Shown piece after piece: positions 8,589-16,567 of a stretch of 64,000 nucleotides of DNA. This DNA is from a bacterium (GTDB lineage: Bacteria > CAIWAD01): positions 11,683-75,682 of the forward strand of contig JAUXWS010000046.1 of the NCBI GenBank assembly GCA_030685015.1, written 5' to 3'. The position numbers were made by a program, and so were the translations under genes. Within the stretch, counting starts at the first letter, position 1, and each line of letters opens with the position of its first letter. The notes under the pieces are model-generated. The model was not told where the DNA came from, searched no databases, and was given only the letters and a program-made list of their open reading frames with translations.

Positions 8589-8976
8589 TTTTGCCTCCTG
8601 CTGCTTTGGCGAGATCGGATGGGAGCAAGGCTTGTGCCAGCAATTCGAAACTTCGGAAGTAGTAGGACGGAGATAGGACGGATAGTGTTGATAATCATTT
8701 ATATGGCATGAGGAATGAAGTTGGTCGAGAGAGGCCCGGGCGCGGCCCGGCACCCTGGACGGCGGAAGCGGCGCCGCCGGGTGGAACCCTGGCGTAGCAG
8801 GCGGCGGGGCGGGGGAGGAGCATCCTGCCCCTTTGGTTGAAGAGGGCCGCGGCGGTGGTCGATGAAAAGGCGGGTGGAAGGGCTGATGCGGGGAAGGTCC
8901 CGGCGCGGCGCCGGGAGTCCATCGCGGCGCGACCTGTGATGATCCGGGCATGGAGAGGCCAAGGACGGGGGAGGGG
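8589..8976. other. Intergenic region between divergent genes, with an AT-rich island
   Basis: About 390 bases without a supported gene. Bases 8640-8715 are much richer in A+T than the surroundings and contain the near-repeat GGACGGAGATA/GGACGGATAG. This is the likely promoter zone for the minus-strand small gene, but no clear -35/-10 pair could be assigned. The rest (8720-8960) is GC-rich without recognisable elements. Confidence 0.4.
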
Positions 8977-9882
8977 ATGGGCGAGCCGTTCCGCGACTAC
9001 TATCAGCTGCTGGGGGTGGCGCCCTTCGCCTCTGAGGAGGAGATCCGCCGCGCCTGGCGCCGCCTGGCCAAGCAGTTGCATCCGGACCGCAACCCCGAGG
9101 ATCCCCTCTCCGAGCAGCGCTTCAAGCAGGTGCAGGCCGCCTACCGCCTCCTCATGGAGCCCGCGCGGCGGGCCCGCTACGACGATCTCTACGCCCGCCG
9201 CACGCGCCGGGCCAGGCCCACCGGCCCCGCTTCAGCCGCAGCCGCCTCCCCCCGCGCTGCCGATCAACGCGCGACGGCCGATCCAGGTACGGGCGGCGCG
9301 CAGCCGGGGGCGGACGAGGCCCCCTTCCGGCGCCCCCGTCCGGCGCCGGAGGCGCAGGACGGGCCGGACCTGCGCCAGGTCATCCACCTTCCCCTGGACC
9401 GCTTCGAGGGTGGCGGCAGCGTTTCCATCGGGCAGCCCGGACTCGCCGCCCTTGAGGTGACGCTGCCCGCGCTGGTCGTACCCGGCGACGAGCTGGTGCT
9501 GCCCGGCCGTGGCCGGCCCGGGCGCCTGGGCGGCCGGGCCGGCCGCCTCATCCTCGAGCTGCGCCCCGCCCTGCCAGCCGGAGTGCGCCTGGAGGGATCC
9601 GATCTGGTGCAGGAGCTGGAGGTGGACGGCCTGCTGCTCATGACAGGCGGCACGACGACCCTGCGTCACCCCACCGGGCGCAGCCTGGACCTCAGCCTCC
9701 CCGCCGGCGTGCAGCAGGGGCAGCGCCTGCGCCTGCGCGGCCAGGGCTTGCCGGCGAGGCCGGACAAGGGGGACCTCGTGCTGGAGATCCGCGTCCGCAT
9801 CCGGCCGGTCACCGGCTTCCGCGCCCGCCGCCTGGCGGAGAAACTGCGGGATCTCCTCGCCTCCTCCGAACACGGATCCTGA
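8977..9882 (+). CDS. J-domain co-chaperone (CbpA/DnaJ type II, no zinc finger)
   Basis: Stimulates Hsp70 ATPase and delivers substrates; cytoplasmic. The J domain at residues 7-70 carries HPD at 35-37 (KQLHPDRNP). A Pro/Ala-rich linker follows, with no CxxCxGxG zinc-finger repeats. Then come two beta-rich substrate-binding domains typical of DnaJ/CbpA C-terminal parts (VIHLPLDRFEGGG ... ATTTLRHPTG-like, LRLRGQGLPA). At 301 residues it matches CbpA. I chose ATG 8977 because it begins MGEPFRDYYQLLGV, the canonical J-domain opening, with GGGGGAGG just upstream. ATG at 8950 adds nine residues and is less likely. No dnaK or grpE is nearby, so this is probably an accessory co-chaperone. Confidence 0.9.
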   Translation: MGEPFRDYYQLLGVAPFASEEEIRRAWRRLAKQLHPDRNPEDPLSEQRFKQVQAAYRLLMEPARRARYDDLYARRTRRARPTGPASAAAASPRAADQRATADPGTGGAQPGADEAPFRRPRPAPEAQDGPDLRQVIHLPLDRFEGGGSVSIGQPGLAALEVTLPALVVPGDELVLPGRGRPGRLGGRAGRLILELRPALPAGVRLEGSDLVQELEVDGLLLMTGGTTTLRHPTGRSLDLSLPAGVQQGQRLRLRGQGLPARPDKGDLVLEIRVRIRPVTGFRARRLAEKLRDLLASSEHGS

Positions 9883-9993
9883 GCCGTGGGCCAACCTGCG
9901 CTGGGCGTCGACATGAGCCAGCTGCCATTCTTCTTGGTCGCCCTCTCGTCGGCCTCTGCGCGCGCATACTTCCCGCCTTTGCTGCGGCGGTCA

Positions 9994-10098
9994 GTCGCGA
10001 CGCGTGACGAGGCCGAAGAGAGGACCCTGGGGCAAACCCCCATCCCGACCTTCCCCCTGGCAGGGGGAAGGAGTTCGCCCGCGGTGAAGCCGAGGGCT
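9994..10098 (+). repeat. Intergenic direct repeat, copy 1
   Basis: A 105-base unit starting GTCGCGACGCGTGACGAGG, nearly identical to 10272-10376. It contains an inner palindrome CTTCCCCCTG/CAGGGGGAAG that could form a hairpin. It differs from copy 2 by a few substitutions and one extra C in the C run. It lies outside genes, in the 9883-10435 gap, and looks like a dispersed intergenic element. Confidence 0.85.
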
Positions 10099-10206
10099 GA
10101 ACCAATTGCCATTGGCAACCGGCTCACATCATCCGGCCCTCTGTCCGACGCCCGCCGTGAGGCGGGCTCGTCAGGGCCGGTGAGGTCTTGGAGAGCGCTT
10201 CTTTGA

Positions 10207-10238
10207 CCCACCTTTCTTCTCGCCAGAAGAAAGGTGGG
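10207..10238. repeat. Perfect 14-bp inverted repeat (hairpin) between the two direct repeats
   Basis: CCCACCTTTCTTCT and AGAAGAAAGGTGGG separated by CGCC. The stem is perfect and strong, but no U tract follows on either strand, so it is not a standard terminator. It sits between the two copies of the 105-base direct repeat and may belong to the same composite intergenic element. Confidence 0.8.
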
Positions 10239-10271
10239 AAGAGCCGCGGCGCTCGCGCCGCAAGACCCAGC

Positions 10272-10376
10272 GTCGCGACGCGTGACGAGGCCGAAAAGAG
10301 GACCCTGGGGCAAACCCCCATCCCGACCTTCCCCTGGCAGGGGGAAGGAGTTCGCCCGCGGTGAAGCCGAAGGCTG
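10272..10376 (+). repeat. Intergenic direct repeat, copy 2
   Basis: Second copy of the unit at 9994-10098, offset 278 bases. It has the same inner hairpin with one C fewer (CTTCCCC). Its end is 60 bases from the stop of the minus-strand gene ending at 10436. Confidence 0.85.
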
Positions 10377-10435
10377 CGGAAGTCAGGGCCGACAGGGGCG
10401 AAGAAGACCGCGAGGCGGCCAAAGTCGACCGGCTG

Positions 10436-10744
10436 CTAACCGAAGAGCTTGTTGGAGAGCGGGTAGCGCCAGACGATCCACAGGTAGGCCAGGTGGTAGA
10501 AGGGCCAGAGCACGTTGTAGCATAGCAGTTCCACCAGCACGCCCAGGCGATGGCTCCCCGTGCGCAGCTCCACCCATTCGTGGAGGGCCAGGCCGGGCAG
10601 CATCCAGCCGGGGAAGAGGTCGGCGATCCAGATCTCGTCCGCGGCCTCCCCGCCGGCCGCCGCGGCCAGGCCCGGCGCGCCGGAGGCGGGCACGCCGTAG
10701 CAATGGAAGCGGTAGGGGTTCCAGGCGAAGACTTTGACGACCAT
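10436..10744 (-). CDS. Small hypothetical protein with hydrophobic C-terminal segments
   Basis: About 102 residues if started at ATG 10744 (MVVKVFAWNPYRFHCYG). No family recognised. The middle reads EIWIADLFPGWMLPGLALHEW. The C-terminal third is strongly hydrophobic and aromatic (LVELLCYNVLWPFYHLAYLW), consistent with one or two membrane segments. The start is uncertain: AGG lies only 2 bases before this ATG, and a further in-frame ATG near 10800 has no better site. It is divergent from the NtrC-type gene and followed by the repeat region. Compositional bias and a membrane-like pattern support a real gene. Confidence 0.55.
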   Translation of the reverse strand: MVVKVFAWNPYRFHCYGVPASGAPGLAAAAGGEAADEIWIADLFPGWMLPGLALHEWVELRTGSHRLGVLVELLCYNVLWPFYHLAYLWIVWRYPLSNKLFG

Positions 10745-10800
10745 GCCTGCAATGTCGGCAGGGGGCGGGCCCAACTTCAGCCCGGGGGCCGGGAAGCGCA

Positions 10801-10829
10801 TTGCGACGGGAGCGGGCGCTGGGTACATT
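10801..10829 (+). promoter_or_regulatory. Candidate promoter TTGCGA-17-TACATT for the NtrC-type regulator
   Basis: TTGCGA at 10801-10806, a 17-base spacer, then TACATT(G) at 10824-10829, ending 33 bases before the ATG at 10863. The -10 fits the recurrent TAnnTTG pattern of this window. Confidence 0.45.
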
Positions 10830-10862
10830 GATCCGGGCGCCATCCTGGAGGGCACGCGCGGC

Positions 10863-12284
10863 ATGACCGATTCGGGGCTCAGCATCCTGGTCGTGGACGA
10901 TGAGCGCGTGGTGCGCGAAGTGGTCGGCGAGCTGCTGAGTTCGGTGGGACACCGCGTCACCCTGGCCGCCGACGGCCGCGAGGCCCTGCGTCGCCTGGCG
11001 GAGGAGCCCTTCCACCTCGTCCTCTCCGACATCCGCATGCCGCGCCTGGACGGCCTCAAGCTGCTGGACGCCGTCATCCAAGGACATCCCGGCACCCGCA
11101 TGATGCTCTTCACCGGCTACGGGAGCATCCCCGACGCCGTGGCGGCCATGAAACGGGGCGCCATCGGCTACGTGACCAAGCCCATCGATTTTCCGCAGCT
11201 GGTGCGGGAGATCGACCAGCTGGCGGTGGACCTGCGCCTCTCCTCGAGCGGCGGCCAGCTGATGACCGAGATGCTCCGCCGCTTCCAGCTTGGCCTTCCC
11301 GCCAGCCGCAACCGCCGCATGAACAACCTGGTGCAGCTGACCATCAGCCGCATCGCCGACTCCGGGGCCAGCGTCCTGGTGACGGGGGAGTCGGGCACGG
11401 GCAAGGAGCTGATGGCGGCCCTCATCCACCGCTTCTCGCCCCGTCGCGACGGTCCCTTCGTCAAGGTGAGCGCCGCCGCCATTCCCGAGACCCTGCTCGA
11501 GAGCGAGCTCTTCGGCCACGTCAAGGGCGCTTTCACGGGCGCCGACCGCGACCGCCGGGGCCGGGTGGCCGAGGCCGATGGCGGCACTTTCTTCCTGGAC
11601 GAGATCGGGGAGTTGCGGCCCGCCCTGCAGGCCAAGCTGCTGCGCATGCTGCAGGAGAGGGAGTTCGAGCCGGTGGGCAGCGCGCGCAGCTGCCGCGTGG
11701 ACATCCGTCTCATCTCGGCCACCAACCGCGACCTGCCGGCGGCCATCGCGGCCGGGGACTTCCGCCCCGACCTCTTCTACCGGCTCAACGTGCTCGAAAT
11801 CCACCTGCCCCCCCTGCGCGAACGTCGCGAGGACATCCCCGAGCTGGTCGATTTCATCCTCGCCCGGCTTTGCCGCCGCCAAGGTCGCCCCGTGCCCCAG
11901 GCGGAGGGTGCTTTCCTCGCCCATCTGGCGGAACTGGACTGGCCGGGCAACATCCGCGAACTGGAGAACCTGCTTGAGCGCTGCCTGCTGGCCGATCCGG
12001 GGGAGCGGCTCGATCTCGGCCACCTGCCGGACGATTACCGCCATCCGGACCGGCGGCGCGCCGGTCTCGCCCAGGGTGCGGACCTGGCCCGCCTGACGCT
12101 GGATGAGGCCCGCGAGCGCTTTGAGGGGGAGCTGCTGGCCCAAGTGCTGGAGGAGGAGGGGGGCAACGTCTCGGCCACGGCCCGGCGCCTGGACATCGCC
12201 CGCAAGAATCTGCAACTCAAGTTGAAACGGCATGGATTGGACCCCGCCCGCTACCGCGCTTCGAGCCGGGCGCGTCGCCCATGA
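10863..12284 (+). CDS. NtrC-family sigma-54-dependent response regulator
   Basis: Phosphorylation-controlled activator of sigma-54 RNA polymerase. 473 residues: a receiver domain at 1-125 (acidic pocket D12/D13, phospho-acceptor D56 in LSDIRMP, switch Lys in YVTKP), then an AAA+ domain. That domain has Walker A GESGTGKE at 175-182, the GAFTGA sigma-54 contact loop at 222-227 and Walker B FFLDEIGE (D246). A Fis-type helix-turn-helix ends the protein (GGNVSATARRLDIARKNLQ). All key residues are intact. The ATG at 10863 has GGAGG upstream. It is followed closely by the double-receiver and HDOD genes, so this looks like a signalling cluster. The hybrid kinase at 20.4-23.0 kb could be a partner, but nothing here proves it. 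Confidence 0.95.
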   Translation: MTDSGLSILVVDDERVVREVVGELLSSVGHRVTLAADGREALRRLAEEPFHLVLSDIRMPRLDGLKLLDAVIQGHPGTRMMLFTGYGSIPDAVAAMKRGAIGYVTKPIDFPQLVREIDQLAVDLRLSSSGGQLMTEMLRRFQLGLPASRNRRMNNLVQLTISRIADSGASVLVTGESGTGKELMAALIHRFSPRRDGPFVKVSAAAIPETLLESELFGHVKGAFTGADRDRRGRVAEADGGTFFLDEIGELRPALQAKLLRMLQEREFEPVGSARSCRVDIRLISATNRDLPAAIAAGDFRPDLFYRLNVLEIHLPPLRERREDIPELVDFILARLCRRQGRPVPQAEGAFLAHLAELDWPGNIRELENLLERCLLADPGERLDLGHLPDDYRHPDRRRAGLAQGADLARLTLDEARERFEGELLAQVLEEEGGNVSATARRLDIARKNLQLKLKRHGLDPARYRASSRARRP

Positions 12285-12375
12285 TGGACGAAATTCACAA
12301 GTGGACGCAAATCCGGCCCTGTACTAGCCGATAGCAGGGGGAAGGACGGCGGCTGTTCCACACTCCAGCTTTGGG

Positions 12376-13593
12376 ATGCCCGTGAACGAGATGCCAGTCT
12401 ATCTGATCGGCCATGATGCCAGCTGGGCGGCGGCCCTGGAGGGGCTGTTGCGCGGCGAGGGACTGGCCGGCCTCAAATTTTTCCCGGCGGGCAAGGGCGC
12501 CCTGGCCGGCTATCGGCAGGCCCTGCCCGATGTGGTCATCTTCGATCTGCGGGTCGAGCACCACGATGTCAGCGTGGCCATGTCCATGATTCGCGAAGCC
12601 TTTCCCCGCATGGCGGCGGGCGGGGTGATGATGGTGGGCGCGGCCGATCCCGCCGACCGCCAGGCCCTGCGCGAGGAGCGCGAGCAGCTGGCGCGCATCC
12701 AATTGGCCGAGTACCTGCCCCGCAACACGCCGGACGACTTCCTCATCGAGCGCGTCCTGGCCCTGCACCAGCGGGCCCAGGAGTACCGCCGCCAGTCCCG
12801 CGAGGCGACCCCGCCGCAAGCGCGCCGGCCCGAGACGGCGCCCCCGGAAGCGCCGCTGCCGCCCACCGACCCGGCCCCTCCCTGCCGCCTCCACCTGTTG
12901 ATCAGCCAGCCGGAACTTCAGGCGGAGCTGCTGCGGGAGCTGGCCGATCTGGGCGCCGCCGCCCTGCCCGTCGGGCCCCGACCGCCGACCGAGCCCCTGG
13001 AGCACGTGGTGGTGGACAGCACCAGCGCCGAACAGCACGCCGGCTACCTGACCCAACTGCATCGTCGCCAACCCGGCCTGCGCATCCTCCAGGCACCCGA
13101 TCCCGGCGCCGCCACCATGCGCCGCCTGTCGCACGACGTGAGCGCCCTGCTCAAGGCTCCGGGCAACGGCGCCGGCAGCCTGGCCGAGCAGATTCGCGCC
13201 CGTGTGGCCGGGGACGGGCGGCAGGCCGCCCCCATCCTGCTGCTGGTCGAGGATGAGCAGAGCATCCGCGAGCTGGCGGCCCACTACCTGCTGCTGCAGG
13301 GCTTCGAAGTCCATCAGGCCGAGGATGGCAGCGAGGCCCTGGCCATCCTGCAGGTCCGTCGGCCGGATCTCATCATCAGCGACGTCTACATGCCGCGCAT
13401 GAACGGTTTCAAGCTCCTTCTGGAAGTGCGCAACCGGGATCCCGAGCTGCCCGTGCTGATGATGTCGGGCTACAGCTCGGCGACCCAGGTACTCGGTTTC
13501 ACCAACTACCGCAAAGTTGCCTTCCTCAACAAACCCTTCCGTCTGAGCGACCTGGGAGAACGGGTGCGCGGCCTCTTGGAGCTGCAATCGTGA
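12376..13593 (+). CDS. Response regulator with N-terminal receiver-like and C-terminal receiver domains
   Basis: 405 residues. The C-terminal 117 residues are a complete receiver domain: LLVEDEQ acidic pocket, phospho-acceptor D336 in IISDVYMP, SGYSS, and K386 in FLNKPF. The N-terminal about 130 residues have the alternating fold of a receiver (PVYLIGHDASW ... VVIFDLRV with D57), but the Lys region reads YLPRN and the pattern is degenerate, suggesting a pseudo-receiver. A Pro-rich linker at about 140-165 separates them, and a middle region (165-280) is unassigned. There is no output domain, so it probably acts by protein contact. ATG 12376 is used; ATG 12391 is equally possible. Gene order places it with the NtrC-type regulator. 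Confidence 0.8.
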   Translation: MPVNEMPVYLIGHDASWAAALEGLLRGEGLAGLKFFPAGKGALAGYRQALPDVVIFDLRVEHHDVSVAMSMIREAFPRMAAGGVMMVGAADPADRQALREEREQLARIQLAEYLPRNTPDDFLIERVLALHQRAQEYRRQSREATPPQARRPETAPPEAPLPPTDPAPPCRLHLLISQPELQAELLRELADLGAAALPVGPRPPTEPLEHVVVDSTSAEQHAGYLTQLHRRQPGLRILQAPDPGAATMRRLSHDVSALLKAPGNGAGSLAEQIRARVAGDGRQAAPILLLVEDEQSIRELAAHYLLLQGFEVHQAEDGSEALAILQVRRPDLIISDVYMPRMNGFKLLLEVRNRDPELPVLMMSGYSSATQVLGFTNYRKVAFLNKPFRLSDLGERVRGLLELQS

Positions 13594-13618
13594 ACAGGCC
13601 GCCTCAGCGGGATTCCGC

Positions 13619-13870
13619 GTGAAGGGCAGACGCAAGTCCAGCCTCGCCCGGGGTCGACGCATCCTGGAGCGCATCGCCGCCCTGTCGGCAGAGGCGCCCG
13701 GCGTGCTGGAGGTGAAGGACGAGCCGGAGGTGGGCGACGTGGTCGCCGCCTGCCTGCCCGTGGTGATGATGACCGGCTTCAACAGCGCCTCCTCCCTGTG
13801 GGCCTCCTTCCCCTGCCACCAAAGTGTATTCCGCGCAAACGCGTCAGACTGGGCAAGCTGGGGGCGATGA
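13619..13870 (+). CDS. Doubtful short reading frame before the HDOD gene
   Basis: An 83-codon frame starting at GTG with no convincing ribosome site. Its first 35 residues (RRILERIAALS ...) loosely resemble the opening of the HDOD protein 280 bases downstream (QRILDRIATLD), which could mean a decayed partial duplication. The second half has no recognisable pattern. It fills the 302-base gap 13594-13895, in which no promoter was clear. It may be non-coding. Confidence 0.2.
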   Translation: MKGRRKSSLARGRRILERIAALSAEAPGVLEVKDEPEVGDVVAACLPVVMMTGFNSASSLWASFPCHQSVFRANASDWASWGR

Positions 13871-13895
13871 TCCGCTCCATGATGGAGATCCAAGC

Positions 13896-14813
13896 ATGAT
13901 CGAATCCCGCAAGCTGGAGCATGAGCGGCGCCAGCGCATCCTCGACCGCATCGCCACACTGGACACCTTGCCGTCGCTGCCCCGCGTCGTGTCCGAGATG
14001 CTGCGCCTGCTGGCCGAGGATGACTACAGCGTGGACGAATTGATGGCGCTTGTGCAGCAGGATCCGGCCCTGACGGCCCGCGTCCTCAAACTGGCCAATA
14101 GCGCCCTTTTTGGCCGGCCGCGCCAGATCGACAGCCTCCACCAGGCCCTGGTCCTGCTCGGGGCCAAGGAGATCCACCGGCTGGTCACGACCATCTCCGT
14201 CATGCGCTCCTTCAACGACGCCTTTGCCCGCGGGCGCACCCTGGACAAGGAACACTTCTGGGCGCACTCGTTGGGCACGGGTGAAATGGCCGCCCGCATC
14301 GCCGCCCGCTTCCAGCTGCGCTTCAATGGAGTCGACTTCACGGCGGGCCTGCTGCACGATGTGGGCAAGGTCGTGCTCGACCAGCATTTCCACGCGGAGT
14401 TCAGGGATTGCCTGGATCTGTCCCACCGGCGCGGCCTGCCGCAGTTCGAGGCGGAGAACCGGCTGCTGGGATTGGACCACGCCGAAGTGGGCGCCCTGCT
14501 TGCCTCCCGCTGGGAGCTGCCGGACAGCCTGCACGCCGCCATCCTCCACCACCACCGCTTCCAGCCCGACGAGACACACGCCCCCTTGGTCGCCTGTGTG
14601 CGCCTGGCCAACCACCTGGTCAAGGACGGGGCGATGGGCTGCCTGGGCGAGGACAACCATTGGCAGCTCGAGCTGGACCCGGCCTGGGCCGTGCTCGAGG
14701 CGTGCCGCCGCAGCCAGGTCGCCAACCGGGGGGACACCGTGGCCGAGATCAGCACGGAGCTGCACGCCGCGCTGGAGCATGTGCGGGGCCTGATGCTGGA
14801 GATCGGCCGATAG
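13896..14813 (+). CDS. HDOD-domain signalling protein
   Basis: 305 residues. The HDOD domain spans about residues 20-215: LPSLPRVVSEMLRLL, the LKLANSALFG block, and LLHDVGKVVL with H154-D155. HDOD proteins are related to HD phosphohydrolases but usually act as protein-interaction modules in signalling, motility and c-di-GMP networks. Here the LLHDVGK motif is kept, and a later HHHR run is also present, so catalysis cannot be excluded. ATG 13896 has GGAG 8 bases upstream; the frame upstream to 13824 is not needed by the domain. It is the last gene of the cluster with the two response regulators. Confidence 0.9.
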   Translation: MIESRKLEHERRQRILDRIATLDTLPSLPRVVSEMLRLLAEDDYSVDELMALVQQDPALTARVLKLANSALFGRPRQIDSLHQALVLLGAKEIHRLVTTISVMRSFNDAFARGRTLDKEHFWAHSLGTGEMAARIAARFQLRFNGVDFTAGLLHDVGKVVLDQHFHAEFRDCLDLSHRRGLPQFEAENRLLGLDHAEVGALLASRWELPDSLHAAILHHHRFQPDETHAPLVACVRLANHLVKDGAMGCLGEDNHWQLELDPAWAVLEACRRSQVANRGDTVAEISTELHAALEHVRGLMLEIGR

Positions 14814-15104
14814 CGGTCTGTCGGTCCTTCGCTGAACGTGTTCAACATCCAACAGCCTTGCCCGATTCTGCACAATGTGAAACCACGCCTCTCGTCCATG
14901 CCCGAATCTTAGCCAAGACAACGAAAGCCGCCAAGGCTTCGCCTGGCGAAGCTGCGCCCCTGCCCGGCCCCTTGGTCCATCCTTTGCTTGGAATGATCAG
15001 GCATCCCGCCGCGACTCATCCAAGACGGTCGTGCGTCCTTCCACCATAGCCCGAGCCCCAGCCGCGGTCGTCTTGCCCATAGCCTGTCGTTACTGGAGGA
15101 TCCC
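14814..15104. other. Intergenic region without a recognised gene
   Basis: 291 bases between the HDOD gene and the FGE-like pseudogene. A small hairpin (GCTTCGC/GCGAAGC, around 14936-14952) is present. No terminator with a U tract and no clear promoter were seen. Confidence 0.4.
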
Positions 15105-16478
15105 ATGCTTTCCTGCCGAATGATGGCTGGCCTGACGGTTCTGGGTCTGCGCGGCGTCGCAGCCCTGGAGGCGCCGCTGGTGGAGGTCCGGGTCGTCGGC
15201 GTCGGCGACAGCCTTCACGTCCAGTTGAATTGGGATCCTGTGCCCGGAGCCACCTCTTATCGAGTGCTGGGTCGCGCGGATTGGCTGGACGCAGCCGCGC
15301 AGGTGGCCCTGGTGGACAGCTGCGGCGTCGATCTGGTCTGGCCAGGCCCGGTGGGCCTCTTCACGGAGAGGGCGGAATCAGCCCTGCCGGAGATGGTGCA
15401 GGTCCCGGCCGGCACCTTTGTGATGGGCAGCGGGGCCTATGGCAATCTCTTCCACCAGGCGACCCTGACGCACGACTATTGGCTGGCCCGCACGGAAACC
15501 ACCAACGCCGAATTCCTTGATGCGCTGAACTGGGCCTGGGGACAGGGCGGGCTGGCCATCGGCTACGACATTTCCACAGACATGGACTGGGTGCTGCTGG
15601 GCAGCATGCCGCTGCTGCCGGTGGCGCGCGCCGCCACCCATGACGATCTGGTGATCATCTACGACGCGGAGGCCGGCCACTTCATCCTGCACGCCGGCAC
15701 CCTCAACACCAACATCCGAGGCCCCGGCTTCGCCTATCCCGACGGTTACGATCCCGCCCAGCACCCCGTCAAGTATGTCACCTGGATGGGCGCCGCCGCC
15801 TAATGCGACTGGCTCAGCCTGCGCAGCGGGCTGCCCACCCACTACAACAACGAGTTCTACCACGACCCCACCGTGCACAATCCCTACACGGCCCAGGGCT
15901 GGCGCCTGCCCACCGAGGCGGAATGGGAGCGGGCAGCGAGCTTTGGCGATCAGCGCATTTACCCCTGGGGCAACGAGACGCCGAGCTGCGAGCGGGTCAA
16001 CTACCGCCACCTCGGCTACTGCGTCGGATGGACCGAGGCGGTGGGATCGCATCCGCTGGGCACCAGCGCGCTAGCAGCCCGTCGGACTTGGCCACTTGGC
16101 GGTCTTCATCGCCCCAATCGGCCCGGATCTTCCGCAATTTTCTTGAACAGACCACCAGTATGCCCTGCGAAAATTCCGAAAAACCGGCCTCGATTTGGGC
16201 GCGAATCCCATCCAAGGCCCAAGCCCGACAGGCTGCTGGGCTTCCAGGATCTGGGCGGCAATGTGATGGAGTGGTGCAACGATTACGTGGAACTCCTCAG
16301 TTCGGAAGCCCCGGTGACGGATCCCATGGGCCCATCCCGCACGGACTACCGCGCGCTGCGCAATGGCCACTGGTACAGCTTCAGCAACGCCCACATGCGC
16401 GGCTCGTGGCGCGCCCAATCCTCGCCAACCCACGGCTATGACAATGCGGGCTTCCGCGTCTGCCGCACGGTCCAGTAG
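15105..16478 (+). pseudogene. Formylglycine-generating-enzyme-like (SUMF1/FGE-sulfatase domain) exported protein, disrupted
   Basis: One reading frame broken by a TAA at 15801-15803. Before it come an N-terminal export-like segment, a fibronectin-III-like region (VQLNWDPVPGATSYRV) and the first part of the FGE fold (MVQVPAGTFVMGSG, ARTETTNAEFLDAL, HPVKYVTWMGAAA). After it, in the same frame, comes CDWLSLRSGLPTHYN, then GWRLPTEAEWERAA, DLGGNVMEWCND and GFRVCRTVQ. The family has Tyr exactly where the stop is (AAYCDW), so one base change explains it. A 165-base palindromic insertion (16073-16237) sits between TSAL and GFQDLGGN and is itself frame-preserving. Family members modify sulfatases or act as surface proteins. 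Readthrough or a sequencing error are the alternatives to a true pseudogene. Confidence 0.85.
16073..16237. mobile_element. 165-bp palindromic MITE-like insertion inside the FGE-like gene
   Basis: The ends are inverted repeats AGCAGCCCGTCGG (16073-16085) and CCGACAGGCTGCT (16225-16237), matching at 12 of 13 positions. The interior is also imperfectly palindromic: the stretch at about 16107-16143 aligns with the reverse complement of about 16168-16207, leaving a loop near 16144-16167. Removing exactly these 165 bases rejoins GCG-CT with GGGCTTC to read A-L-G-F, the expected FGE sequence, so the boundaries are well fixed. A 2-base CT flank on both sides may be a target duplication. It has no coding capacity for a transposase. 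The length is a multiple of three and the frame stays open. Confidence 0.75.
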
Positions 16479-16556
16479 GGCGTGGCGTAGACAGATACCA
16501 GGCCCCCTGCCAAGCCCTGCCTCCGCCGTGCCCTGTCGAGAACAGGCGGCAGGCCC

Positions 16557-16562
16557 TACCTT
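16557..16562 (+). promoter_or_regulatory. TACCTT -10-like element five bases before the dus ATG
   Basis: TACCTT followed by CCCCC and ATG. No ribosome site is present upstream of the start. The same arrangement (TACCTT, five bases, ATG) occurs before pyrF, so the transcript may be leaderless. Confidence 0.35.
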
Positions 16563-16567
16563 CCCCC

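Noticed and set aside
10207-10238. Hairpin considered as an intrinsic terminator
   Set aside because: No U tract on either strand and it lies far from any stop codon of the right orientation, so it is listed as a repeat instead.
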